DNA from: Psychrobacter aquaticus CMS 56
GTDB taxonomy: Bacteria > Pseudomonadota > Gammaproteobacteria > Pseudomonadales > Moraxellaceae
NCBI RefSeq assembly: GCF_000471625.1
Contig: NZ_AUSW01000035.1
Coordinates: 1-64,000, forward strand
Direction: 5' to 3'
Length of the DNA stretch: 64,000 nt
The notes under the pieces are model-generated. The model did no database searches. It worked only from the letters and a program-made list of their open reading frames with translations, and was not told the DNA's origin. The position numbers and the translations under genes are program-made. How positions within the stretch are numbered: position 1 is the stretch's first letter; every line of letters begins with the position of its first letter. This document shows positions 43,731 through 52,871 of the stretch, piece by piece.

Positions 43731-45440
43731 CTATTGACTCCTTGTTTGAGGTTCTGAATGATGGTTGATTGGCTTATTGTCTGACTTTTTGTTTTGCTTA
43801 GGCGACCGTTTTTTAAAGCTGGCTGTATAAGTAATATAAGCAAACAATAGCGCCAGCACAAAAAATACGACATCAAAGCTAATAAATAAGATATCTTGAT
43901 TTACGAGGCTTTTAACAAACCCTCGTTCAGTGGTGAGACTGTTGAGTAGCGGTGTGAATAAAAGTGATAGTGTGACCAACGACAGTAATATGCGCCATGC
44001 ATGACGACTGGAGCACAATAAAGTCAGTACAAAGCTACCCGCCCATATCATAAAAAACCCATCGACTTCCCATTTTGCGCGTCCTGTCATCTCTAAAGGT
44101 AATAAGCGGTTGAGCCATAAAAACCCTACCATAGCCAATGGCAGTCCGGCCAGCGTTGCAATATTAAGCTTTTCCACTAGCCAAAATCCCACATAGGGCT
44201 TGTTCATATCAAGTAATTGGCGACGGCGTTTCACCGTCCACATTACCAAGCCTGTCGCAATCATACCGCAACCAGCTGCGCCCAATAAAAAGTACAATCC
44301 ACGTAACCAATAGTCAGCAAAACGCCCCGCATGTAAACCAATCATGACCGTTTGGGTAGTCACGGCAAGCGGCGGTGGCTCACTTTGTTTCAGCGTCTCT
44401 CCTGTCTGCCCGTTATAAATGCGAAACACACCTATTGTCGATATTTGGCGGTCGGCTCGTCCATCGATAATAATCATACTGTGGTCGGTATTGGGGTGGT
44501 TGATACTGACACTTGTGATCGCATAATTGGGATTGAGCGTTTGCCAATCCGCTCGAGTAGTTGCTAGCAGGGGCGATACATTTACCATCAGTGCAGGTTG
44601 CAACTCTGTCGCATCGGCAGCACGATAAGAATAAATCTCCTCAAAGAATTGCTGAGTATTAATATTGGCTATCATCCCGCCCCACGGCATATACAACGTG
44701 ATTAAGGTGATGATCCCTGTAAACGTAATCATGATATGAAAGGGCAGAGGGAGTACAGAAAAAGCATTATGAGCATCAAGCCATGAGCGTTGTCCTTTAC
44801 CCCAACGAAAAGTAAAAAAGTCGGTAAATATCTTTTTATGGACAATAATGCCAGTAATGATAGCAATCAACATCATCATGGAGGCGATGCCGACGATTAT
44901 CCTCGCCCATATCACACTCATATAATGCAAATCAAAGTGCATGCGATAAAAAAAGTTACCGCCTGCGGTGTCTCTTGGCGTATAGCGTGTTTGGGTTTGC
45001 GTATCAAATTGATATTGTAGTCTTTCATCCTCAGTACTGGCAGTAATATGCAAGCGCTGATCATTACTCGTGCTACTAGGACCTGTGGTGATAAACCAGT
45101 TTTTGGTGTTTGCTTGGGTTGCTTGTAGATGCGCGATCGCCACACTAAATGGTTCAGGCTTATCTACTGTGCTTGCCGCATTTTGGGGTTTATGTGATTG
45201 TACTGATTGGAGTTTCTGGGAGACAGCAGGAATGTCAGGTTGCATCCATACGGTCAGCTCATTATTGAAGTAGCTGACCGTGCCCATCATAAAAATGGTA
45301 AACAATAACCAACCCAGTAGCAAGCCAAACCAAGTATGGACATCAGACATCGTTGCCCGATAACCTTTCGCCTTAGTCTTATTTTTTGTCTTGGTTTTGG
45401 TTGTTGACATGGTATGGGTTTTAACAGAATCTGACATCAA
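43731..45440 (-). CDS. PepSY-associated membrane protein of the siderophore cluster
   Basis: 569 residues. A basic N-terminus (KTKTKNKTKAKGYRATMSDV) leads into the first helix (TWFGLLLGWLLFTIFMMGTV). Large periplasmic stretches are followed by helices near 165-190 and 245-265, a PepSY-like segment (NYAITSVSINHPNTDHSM, about 295-330), and five or six C-terminal helices. Conserved His residues in HTWFG, RMHFDLHYM and DAHNAF are typical of PepSY_TM proteins, which help reduce or release iron from siderophores in the periplasm. It is longer than the PepSY protein at 26006. It is in one transcription direction with DUF3649 and the TonB receptor upstream and DUF3325 downstream. Confidence 0.85.
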   Translation of the reverse strand: MMSDSVKTHTMSTTKTKTKNKTKAKGYRATMSDVHTWFGLLLGWLLFTIFMMGTVSYFNNELTVWMQPDIPAVSQKLQSVQSHKPQNAASTVDKPEPFSVAIAHLQATQANTKNWFITTGPSSTSNDQRLHITASTEDERLQYQFDTQTQTRYTPRDTAGGNFFYRMHFDLHYMSVIWARIIVGIASMMMLIAIITGIIVHKKIFTDFFTFRWGKGQRSWLDAHNAFSVLPLPFHIMITFTGIITLITLYMPWGGMIANINTQQFFEEIYSYRAADATELQPALMVNVSPLLATTRADWQTLNPNYAITSVSINHPNTDHSMIIIDGRADRQISTIGVFRIYNGQTGETLKQSEPPPLAVTTQTVMIGLHAGRFADYWLRGLYFLLGAAGCGMIATGLVMWTVKRRRQLLDMNKPYVGFWLVEKLNIATLAGLPLAMVGFLWLNRLLPLEMTGRAKWEVDGFFMIWAGSFVLTLLCSSRHAWRILLSLVTLSLLFTPLLNSLTTERGFVKSLVNQDILFISFDVVFFVLALLFAYITYTASFKKRSPKQNKKSDNKPINHHSEPQTRSQ

Positions 45441-45464
45441 AGATGACCTGATGGTAATAAAAAA

Positions 45465-45755
45465 CTAAATAGTGGTATAGCAGATCATCCCTAGTATCGC
45501 AGCAATGCCAGCGACCATTGTCCATGCTAGCCACAAACGCCGCAGCGAAAATACCAAAATAATCATGACTGCACATACCACTATGCTAGCAATCTGTCCC
45601 CAATAGATGGCAGAAATTGTTTCCATTGGTAAGGACAAAAACACAAGGTCAGTGAGCACCGCCACGCCATAGCTACCACCAATCGCTAACACAATACGAC
45701 TAAAAACTGTGAAGTCAGGCAGATAAAAACCTTGACTGCTATGGCGTTTACTCAT
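45465..45755 (-). CDS. DUF3649-type small membrane protein of the iron cluster
   Basis: 96 residues with three hydrophobic segments (about 20-40, 50-67, 72-92), starting SRIVLAIGGSYGVAVLTDLV. It resembles the DUF3649 iron-uptake-associated family. It lies between the TonB receptor (45-base gap) and the PepSY gene (24-base gap) on the same strand, the usual cluster order receptor-DUF3649-PepSY-DUF3325. Function unknown, presumably part of an inner-membrane complex with the PepSY protein. Confidence 0.75.
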   Translation of the reverse strand: MSKRHSSQGFYLPDFTVFSRIVLAIGGSYGVAVLTDLVFLSLPMETISAIYWGQIASIVVCAVMIILVFSLRRLWLAWTMVAGIAAILGMICYTTI

Positions 45756-45800
45756 GTGACGACCTGTCTATTACGGTAAATGGTCAAACCAGTATCAACA

Positions 45801-48101
45801 TTAAAAGCGATAGGTCAGTCTACCTACCACATTTATAGGCTCGCCATAAGTTAACCCAAAGAAGTTTTCACCAGCAAGATATTTCTGATTGAATAAGTTG
45901 TTGACGTTAACCTGTGCCTCTAGATTGTCATTAAAGGCATATTTTGCCATGATGCTAGCAAGTGTCACATCATCTTGGCCGTACTTTTCGGATTGTCCAG
46001 TCACAGGGTTTGTGACAATGCCATAGTATCCATTTGACCAATCAATACCGCCACCAACGGTTAAATTAGGAATGACGTGATCAAGATTATAGGTGGCAAA
46101 CAGATTAAGCGTGGTATCGGCGTAGCCAGTATTGATGGCTTTGCCATCCTTGTCTTCAGCATTAAAATGCGTGTAGCCAATAGTTGCTTTTAGCTTGTCA
46201 CTAAACTGACCAGTGACTTCCACTTCGACGCCCTGACTGTTGGCACCTTCTGCTCCAACATAAGCGTCTTCAATGGTTCCTGGAATTTTTTGACCGCCAT
46301 CAAGTTGCGCAAGGTTGTCTTGCTCGATTCTAAAGATACTAACTTGGCTTTGTAGCGCCCCATTATCTGATTCACTCTTTAGACCAATCTCGTAGTTTTT
46401 GCCTTCGATAGGATCAAGATAACGACCATTAATGTCGCGTCGAGATTGCGGCTTAAAGATGTCGCTATAGCTGGTATAGACGCTATGATTGTTATTGATA
46501 TCATAAGTAATACCAGCGTAAGGCGTCCAAATGTGATCAGATTTGGTATCTACATTACTACCATACTGTACACCCGAGCGCTCGTAATCAGACACACGAG
46601 TCCCTAAAATCACTGACAAAGGATCCGTCAGCTTAAGCTGAGTTGCCGCAAAGATGGCTTTTTCCTTAATCGTAACATCAGAGCTTTGAGTTTTCTCTCC
46701 CCACACTGGTTCAGGATAGCTGCCATCCCAGTCAGAAAAGTCAGACACTGGCAAAAGTCCATCGGGCGGCGCTTTATAGGTAAAGGTATCAAGCTCGCTT
46801 TTGTTATATGAGCCACCCACGATGAGTTGATGCGTTCTGCCTAGAGCATCAAAATTACCCGTCAATTTGGTCTTAACATTGATTTGTTTGCGTTCGGTAT
46901 CGGCATGGAATGGATTTAAGTTATAGACCAGTCCAACGTTAGGGTCAATAACCTGACTGCCATTGGCATACATATAAAGAAGTTTCGGACTGCTCTCGCT
47001 CTCGTTATAACTGGCGTTGGTGGTTAGGTTCCAGTCTTCATTGAAATCATGATTGATGTCAGCAAAGTAATAGACGTTGTCAGAGTCCCAGTTTGCCCAA
47101 TCTGCACTGCCATTTTTGCTGGTATCCCAATCTGCTTTTGAGCCATCACTTAAGTAACTTGGCAAACCGCCCCACATGGTCGATTTTGATTTGTTGTGTT
47201 GACGGCTGGCTCCCACGCTGACCGTGGTGTTGTCGCTCACATCGGCATCAACCGTGGCATAAAGCAGATTTTGACCCAGTTCTTGACGGTCGATAAAAGT
47301 ATCACCATCTTGATAACTGGCCACCACTCGGCCACGTATCGCACCGCTTTCTACTAATGGCTGGCTGTGATCGACGCTGACACCATAATTGCCGTAACGA
47401 TTGATATTGGCAGACAGTTCTGTCGCTGGGACGTTACTATCGGCACGTTTGCGTATTAAGTTGACATTGGCAGAAGGATCGCCTGAGCCACTCATCAAGC
47501 CCGTGGCGCCTCGTACAATTTCCACATGGTCAAACATAGCGGTATTAACACTATATTCGCCCATCGCAGCTTGTTGAACAAAATCAGTATTTAACCCGTC
47601 GATTTGAAAGCCAGTAATGCCAAAACCTCTCGCCGAAAACCCACTACGAGCGCCATCAATACTGCCCACTTGAATACCGGGCGCACGTTTGAGCACATCT
47701 ATTAAGGTGTTTGAGTTTTGATCTTTGATTTGCTGATTGGTGACGACACTAGTGGCCTGCGGGGTTTCTTTGGCTGATAATGTCAGTCCTGTAGCACTAC
47801 TGGCGACAGGAATGGTGTAGCTGTCAGTATTTTCAGTGATTTGAGTGGGTGTATCTGCCGTGACTACGATAGTGGGTAGCGTAGTGCTTGGTTCTGCTGC
47901 GTTGTCAGCACGATTGATTTCGATACTATTACCATTATCAGTGGCAGTTTGGTCTAATGTTTCAGCGTGAATAATAGAGGAGCTGACTGCCAACGACGCA
48001 ATGGCTGAAAGATGCATGGTTCGCTTGACGAACCAACTCAAGGTGCTGGGTTTATGTCGCTTTGTGTCTTGGGCAATTATAAACATCAGAGGGTATCTCA
48101 A
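45801..48101 (-). CDS. TonB-dependent siderophore receptor, FhuE/FpvA-like
   Basis: Up to 766 residues. The frame opens with TTG at 48101; the ATG at 48086 (MFIIAQDTKRHK) is an equally possible start, and neither has a clear ribosome site. The signal region ends near SSIIHAE. TonB-box-like PTIVVTAD is followed by the phrase ATGLTLSAKETPQATSVVT, the hallmark of the FhuE/FpvA group. Next come the plug (ARGFGITGFQIDGLN, VEIVRGATGLMSGSGDPSA) and a barrel ending in GRLTYRF. There is no N-terminal signalling (STN) domain, so it transports without surface signalling. FhuE takes coprogen or rhodotorulate, FpvA pyoverdine; the ligand here is not readable. A strong Fur box lies about 125 bases upstream. 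Confidence 0.9.
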   Translation of the reverse strand: MRYPLMFIIAQDTKRHKPSTLSWFVKRTMHLSAIASLAVSSSIIHAETLDQTATDNGNSIEINRADNAAEPSTTLPTIVVTADTPTQITENTDSYTIPVASSATGLTLSAKETPQATSVVTNQQIKDQNSNTLIDVLKRAPGIQVGSIDGARSGFSARGFGITGFQIDGLNTDFVQQAAMGEYSVNTAMFDHVEIVRGATGLMSGSGDPSANVNLIRKRADSNVPATELSANINRYGNYGVSVDHSQPLVESGAIRGRVVASYQDGDTFIDRQELGQNLLYATVDADVSDNTTVSVGASRQHNKSKSTMWGGLPSYLSDGSKADWDTSKNGSADWANWDSDNVYYFADINHDFNEDWNLTTNASYNESESSPKLLYMYANGSQVIDPNVGLVYNLNPFHADTERKQINVKTKLTGNFDALGRTHQLIVGGSYNKSELDTFTYKAPPDGLLPVSDFSDWDGSYPEPVWGEKTQSSDVTIKEKAIFAATQLKLTDPLSVILGTRVSDYERSGVQYGSNVDTKSDHIWTPYAGITYDINNNHSVYTSYSDIFKPQSRRDINGRYLDPIEGKNYEIGLKSESDNGALQSQVSIFRIEQDNLAQLDGGQKIPGTIEDAYVGAEGANSQGVEVEVTGQFSDKLKATIGYTHFNAEDKDGKAINTGYADTTLNLFATYNLDHVIPNLTVGGGIDWSNGYYGIVTNPVTGQSEKYGQDDVTLASIMAKYAFNDNLEAQVNVNNLFNQKYLAGENFFGLTYGEPINVVGRLTYRF

Positions 48102-48225
48102 TTAAATTGATAGAAGGATTGGGTAGACATTATCTGGATAAAGAGTGGAATTGCCTGTCAATAGAATTGATAAAAACAATCCTGTCATGGCATCTTTGGA
48201 AGGCGCCACCAAATATTTCAGATAT

Positions 48226-48244
48226 GATAATGATAATTGTTATT
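48226..48244. promoter_or_regulatory. Fur box upstream of the FhuE/FpvA-like receptor
   Basis: GATAATGATAATTGTTATT fits the 19-bp Fur consensus except for a few positions in the right half. It lies in the 314-base gap between the FhuB-like gene and the receptor gene, so the receptor cluster has its own iron-controlled promoter. Confidence 0.8.
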
Positions 48245-48415
48245 ATTAGCAATACGATATAGAAATATTTTTGACACATTTCTTTTACTGATTGATATAG
48301 GAGGCTTATGAATCTAAGAAAATAAAACGAGTGGTATGCTTAGAGCATTTTTGAGGTGATATGCTCTAGCTATAGGTGGTCATGGCTGAAATTTTTTATT
48401 TAGGATCAGCCATTT

Positions 48416-50389
48416 TTACGCTTTGATACGGCGCATCAGGTATAAGAAGTACGCGCCACCAATGATAGCGGCAATAGTGCCAGCTGGTATTTCGTAAGGG
48501 AATATAATATAACGACCAAGCCAGTCAGCGAAAACCATCAAAGCCGCGCCCAAGATAGCGGCCAGTTGCAATTGGCGCTTGAGTTGAACGGTGCCTAACG
48601 TGGTGGCGAGGTGAGGCACCATCAGACCGACAAAACTGAGTGGCCCCACTGCCAACGTCGATATCGTACTCAGTGCCGCTACAAGGATTAATACCAAGCT
48701 TTGAAACAGTCTCAAAGACACCCCGAGCTCACGGGCTATCCCGCCGCCCAAGCTTAATATCTCTAGTGGCTTTATCACCATAAAACTCAATATAAAAAGC
48801 AGTACAGCAAATATCACCAGCATCCATGCCGTCTCGGGGCTGGCAAGATACGTGGAGCCTGATAGCCAGCTGAGCACTGCTTGCAGACGTTGATCGCCAG
48901 ATATTTTGACCAAACTTAACAGACCGCCCATCAATGCCGCAATGGCCACACCCACCAGCAATAGATAGGCTGGATTTACTCGACGAGCGAGCCATAATAT
49001 CAAACCGAGCACCACAGAGGCGCCCAGTAACCCTGAGAGTACAATACCCGTGTAGCCAAAACTGGGTAAAAATACAAAGGCCAACACCACGCCTATGGCT
49101 GAACCTGAGCTGATTCCCAATACTTCGGGACTCGCCATGGGATTGCGCGTTAAGGTCTGTAGCAACACGCCTGCAGTCGCCAACATCACGCCCGTTGCAG
49201 CAGCGCTTAGGGTGCGAGGTAATCTAAAATCAACGATTAAATGCCATATGGCGTTCAGTTGCCAACCATTTGCTGTGGCGGTGAAGATAAGTATGCTGGC
49301 TATTAGCAGAACTAAGGCAACACTCCAGCGTAGTAAGTGAGTATCACGACGTTTTGAGACAAGCGTCGGCGTAATCTCATCGATATGCTGGCGACTTTGA
49401 GTCACTATCAGCCATATGACCAATGGCGCGCCAAGTATGGCGGTCATCGCATCAGCAGGTATATTTAAGCTCAGATAATGCTGTAGTATCGTCGTGATGT
49501 TACTGGTAACCCACAACAAAAGCGCCCCAAACCCATAACCCAATAGTAACCGATATCCGATATGTTTGACAGAAAACACATTCACGAGGGTAGCGGCACC
49601 CAAACCAATAAAACCAATAGGCCCCACACGACTCACCACAAGTGCCGTCAGTATGGCCACCAATCCCACGACCAAGCCACGAATGAGGTTGATGGGTACG
49701 CCCAAACTTTTTGCCTGCCTATCGTCTAAGCTCATAATCTCTAGGGGTTTTAACAACGGCATCAAGCAGACAACAGCGACCACACTAGCGATGGTCAATA
49801 CGATAGACACCTGCCAGTTGTTTTGCGTGAGACTGCCCGCCGCCCATACCATGACGTTTAAGGATTCTTCAGCATAATAAATTAATAGTAGGGCAGTGAT
49901 AGCACCCAATAAAATATTGGTGACCAATCCACCAAGCACCAACACCAAAGGATTCATGCGACTGGGCGCGGCTAGAATAAAGATAATGGCCATACTGCTG
50001 AGCGCGCCGACAAAAGCGACCCAAAAGCTGCCGCCGAGTGCCAAACTGGGCAGGAATAAAGTGACAAGTAGCAATGCCATGTTTGCGCCGCTACCGACTG
50101 CCAATGTCGTGTCTGAGGCCAACGTGTTTTTGACCAACTGTTGCAACAAGACGCTGACCAATCCTAAGAGACCACCAGCCGTCAATGCCACCACCATAGT
50201 GGGTACGATTTGCAATTGAAGACTCATGTCGGCAAGAGATAAGTCAAACGAGGGCGTAAACAGTTCGATGAAAGGCAAGTTCCATAGTTGCTGTATAACC
50301 GCGTAACTGCTGACTACGGCCATCACTATTAATACCAGAACCATCATATAAATGCGGTTGGCAGACAAAAAATTGTTTTTAATCATCAT
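48416..50389 (-). CDS. fhuB: FhuB-type double-length iron-siderophore ABC permease
   Basis: 657 residues, about twice the length of FecCD/BtuC permeases, with two homologous halves of about ten helices each. Each half holds the coupling-loop region: VGPIGFIGLGAATLVN in the first half and VGPLSFVGLMVPHLATTLG in the second. Only the second keeps the PH that is typical of single permeases, as in E. coli FhuB. A double permease of this kind imports ferric hydroxamates with FhuD and the FhuC ATPase. The binding-protein gene overlaps its start by 4 bases; no ATPase gene is nearby. Confidence 0.92.
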   Translation of the reverse strand: MMIKNNFLSANRIYMMVLVLIVMAVVSSYAVIQQLWNLPFIELFTPSFDLSLADMSLQLQIVPTMVVALTAGGLLGLVSVLLQQLVKNTLASDTTLAVGSGANMALLLVTLFLPSLALGGSFWVAFVGALSSMAIIFILAAPSRMNPLVLVLGGLVTNILLGAITALLLIYYAEESLNVMVWAAGSLTQNNWQVSIVLTIASVVAVVCLMPLLKPLEIMSLDDRQAKSLGVPINLIRGLVVGLVAILTALVVSRVGPIGFIGLGAATLVNVFSVKHIGYRLLLGYGFGALLLWVTSNITTILQHYLSLNIPADAMTAILGAPLVIWLIVTQSRQHIDEITPTLVSKRRDTHLLRWSVALVLLIASILIFTATANGWQLNAIWHLIVDFRLPRTLSAAATGVMLATAGVLLQTLTRNPMASPEVLGISSGSAIGVVLAFVFLPSFGYTGIVLSGLLGASVVLGLILWLARRVNPAYLLLVGVAIAALMGGLLSLVKISGDQRLQAVLSWLSGSTYLASPETAWMLVIFAVLLFILSFMVIKPLEILSLGGGIARELGVSLRLFQSLVLILVAALSTISTLAVGPLSFVGLMVPHLATTLGTVQLKRQLQLAAILGAALMVFADWLGRYIIFPYEIPAGTIAAIIGGAYFLYLMRRIKA

Positions 50390-51357
50390 AAATCGGTATT
50401 GCCTACAAAAGTGGCATTCATTAGGCGATCGGCTAAGACGTTCATAGAAGCCACACCACTATTGTTCCATGTCGCTGGTAATAGTGTTACGCAGCGCCCA
50501 TTATCAGTGTTGTCAAAGGAATAGCCCAGTCGTTGCCATACCAAGCTGTCTTTTAATTCCAATTTGAGAAGATCACTGATCGGTTCGATGACCGCAAGAC
50601 AAGTATCGTCATCAAGTTGCGCCAAATCCCCAAGCATGATGGGTGCAAAACCCCATTCATTACCATCTGCAAACGCCACCAGCTCTAGATCCATGGTCTC
50701 TAACGCAGGCTGAAACAAACTGTTATATGAAAACATACGCAAATTATTGGTATCAGCAAATTGTACGACAGCCAGTTTTTTAATATGTGGATAGCGCGTG
50801 TGAAAAGTCTGTCCGGCTTGCTTTATCTGGTTTTTACTGTTGTCTAGATAATCCTGCGCAGCTTGAGGTTGGTGAATATAAGCGCCCAATTCCAGCGTCG
50901 GCGCTATAAAATCCTCCCAAGCGGCGACTTTATTGGCGCTGCTTAAGGCAAGAGAATGAATGGGCAAATCACCGTACATGGGGCGCAAATGCTGATAAAA
51001 TGCACTGTCTATCACCACATCTACGTCTAACTGTGAGAACATCTCGGGATTGGGTTGATAGCGTGTCCCCACATCAGATGTTGTGGTGGGTATAATAGGC
51101 TTGCCGACCCATTCTTTATAAAAGGTCTTATCACCCATCGCAACAGGTGGATATCCCATCGCTGTTAATGTCGCGGCAATACCCCAGTCGGGAGTCATGA
51201 CTTTAGGAGATATCTGCTCGTTTTGATGAGGCACGGGCGGTGCTGTGGCATCAGATAATTGGCAACTGCTTAACAATACACTTGAGCATAAAGCGACGCA
51301 GAGCCTGAGCAATGCCTTGTCTTTACGTAATAAGCCTAAATTATTGATATGCATCAT
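50386..51357 (-). CDS. Iron-siderophore binding lipoprotein (FhuD-like)
   Basis: 323 residues. A signal peptide with lipobox VLLSSC (Cys about 32) predicts anchoring as a lipoprotein, unusual for Gram-negative FhuD, which is soluble. The mature part is a helical-backbone class III binding protein (MTPDWGIAATLTAMGYPPVA, about 55-75; LAVVQFADTNNLRMFSYNSL; WGFAPIMLGDLAQLDDD). The gene overlaps fhuB by 4 bases (ATGA), so they are co-translated. A Fur-like box lies 50-70 bases upstream. It should deliver a ferric hydroxamate to the FhuB-like permease. Confidence 0.88.
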   Translation of the reverse strand: MMHINNLGLLRKDKALLRLCVALCSSVLLSSCQLSDATAPPVPHQNEQISPKVMTPDWGIAATLTAMGYPPVAMGDKTFYKEWVGKPIIPTTTSDVGTRYQPNPEMFSQLDVDVVIDSAFYQHLRPMYGDLPIHSLALSSANKVAAWEDFIAPTLELGAYIHQPQAAQDYLDNSKNQIKQAGQTFHTRYPHIKKLAVVQFADTNNLRMFSYNSLFQPALETMDLELVAFADGNEWGFAPIMLGDLAQLDDDTCLAVIEPISDLLKLELKDSLVWQRLGYSFDNTDNGRCVTLLPATWNNSGVASMNVLADRLMNATFVGNTDL

Positions 51358-51407
51358 AGCGAGCAGTCTAAAAGTAAATGAAGCATTCTAAAGAAAAACC
51401 ACGCCAT

Positions 51408-51427
51408 AATGCAAATGATTTTCATTT
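51408..51427. promoter_or_regulatory. Fur-box-like site upstream of the FhuD-FhuB operon
   Basis: AATGCAAATGATTTTCATTT contains the core ATGATTTTCAT and the AT-rich flanks of a Fur box. It is 51-70 bases from the binding-protein start codon. Confidence 0.65.
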
Positions 51428-51538
51428 TTATTTATAAAGTGGCGTGTTAGCATATTTTTAAGAAAAAGATAAAGAGAATCAGTATCGCCATGACGGCTAT
51501 TTTTGAAAAACGACCATAAAACCAATGAAGGAGCGATT

Positions 51539-52678
51539 ATGTATATCACTGCCAATTTTGATGCAGGTAATATTGACGTTATCAGTTTAGAAAACAAAAA
51601 AGACATTCAATTGGCTATCCGTCCGGACGTTGGCGACGAGTTTTTTCAGTGGTTTAACTTTCGACTATCTGGTCAGATTGGAGAGCAATATGTTCTTAAC
51701 ATTCTGAATGCGGGGGAGGTATCATATCCTGCAGGGTGGGAGAATTATCAAGCGGTTGCGTCGTATGATCGTCAGCATTGGTTCCGTTTGCCAACTTCTT
51801 ATAAAAATGGCGTTTTAACCATCGTGGCAGAGCTCGCGTATGAAACCATTCAGATAGCTTATTTTGCTCCTTACAGTTATGAGCGTCATCAAGATTTATT
51901 AGCCGCCGTACAAATGCACCCGCTAGTAAGTGTAGAGCATTTAGGTGAAACGCTCGACAAGCGTGATTTAACCTTAGTCAAAATTGGTGATGGCGACAGC
52001 AGTAGTGATGTGAATAAACGCAGCATTTGGATTACAGCCCGTCAGCATCCAGGCGAAACTATGGCGGAATGGTTGGTTGAAGGGTTAATAGAAAGTTTGC
52101 TCGACAGCGACAATGCCAGTAGCAGGACGCTATTAGATAAAGCCAACTTTTATATTGTGCCTAATATGAACCCTGATGGCAGTGTGCGTGGACATCTACG
52201 TACTAACGCAGTCGGGACTAACTTGAACCGTGAATGGTCAAACCCAAGTTTGGAGAAAAGCCCTGAAGTCTTTCATGTGATCAACAAAATGGAAGAGACT
52301 GGCGTTGACCTATTTTATGATGTACACGGTGATGAAGCATTGCCCTATGTGTTCCTTGCGGGTTCTCAAGGTACGCCAAGTTATAGTGAACGCCTTGCGC
52401 GTTTGCGTGATACATTTTCAGAAGTATTAAAATTAGCCAGTGCTGACTTTCAGTCTGAATTCGGTTATGACGTCGATGCGCCAGGTACAGCAAATATGAC
52501 GCTCGCCACTAACTGGGTTGCTGAACGTTTTGATTGTCTTGCCAATACTTTAGAGATGCCATTTAAAGACAATGACAATATGCCTGATTCAGCTAAAGGT
52601 TGGTCACCAGAGCGTTCTGCTAAATTAGGTGAAGCATCATTAATGGCGATGCTGGCTGTTGTGGATGACCTACGTTAG
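51539..52678 (+). CDS. M14-family zinc carboxypeptidase (cytosolic carboxypeptidase-like)
   Basis: 379 residues from the ATG at 51539 (MYITANFDAG), which has GAAGGAG upstream. An earlier in-frame start at 51503 lacks one. An N-terminal beta-sandwich domain (about 1-120, FFQWFNFRLSG) precedes the M14 catalytic domain. Zinc ligands are in ITARQHPGETMAEWLVEG (H-x2-E) and YDVHGDEALPYVFLAG (His). Substrate residues appear in NMNPDGSVRGHLRTNAVG with LNREW. The catalytic Glu is in LANTLEMPFKD. This layout matches the cytosolic carboxypeptidase (AGBL/CCP) branch found in many proteobacteria, likely trimming C-terminal residues of peptides or proteins. No signal peptide. Confidence 0.9.
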   Translation: MYITANFDAGNIDVISLENKKDIQLAIRPDVGDEFFQWFNFRLSGQIGEQYVLNILNAGEVSYPAGWENYQAVASYDRQHWFRLPTSYKNGVLTIVAELAYETIQIAYFAPYSYERHQDLLAAVQMHPLVSVEHLGETLDKRDLTLVKIGDGDSSSDVNKRSIWITARQHPGETMAEWLVEGLIESLLDSDNASSRTLLDKANFYIVPNMNPDGSVRGHLRTNAVGTNLNREWSNPSLEKSPEVFHVINKMEETGVDLFYDVHGDEALPYVFLAGSQGTPSYSERLARLRDTFSEVLKLASADFQSEFGYDVDAPGTANMTLATNWVAERFDCLANTLEMPFKDNDNMPDSAKGWSPERSAKLGEASLMAMLAVVDDLR

Positions 52679-52871
52679 TTAATGACTCCTTCTCAGTTAA
52701 CATCTCTTGTTATTTAGTTATTCTTAATTATTATTTAAGTCAATTAATTTTTCAAGAGCTCCATTATTTCAGTATAATATGGCTCTGTGCCGACAAAATT
52801 GCCTTAAGTGGTTTTGTTTTGCCAATTAGATACTTTGTACCACCATACACTTTTACTAAGAAGATTTTATT

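Noticed and set aside
22357..51357. Complete siderophore biosynthetic cluster
   Set aside because: No NRPS, NIS synthetase, isochorismate synthase or hydroxylase gene occurs; only uptake, reduction and export genes are present.
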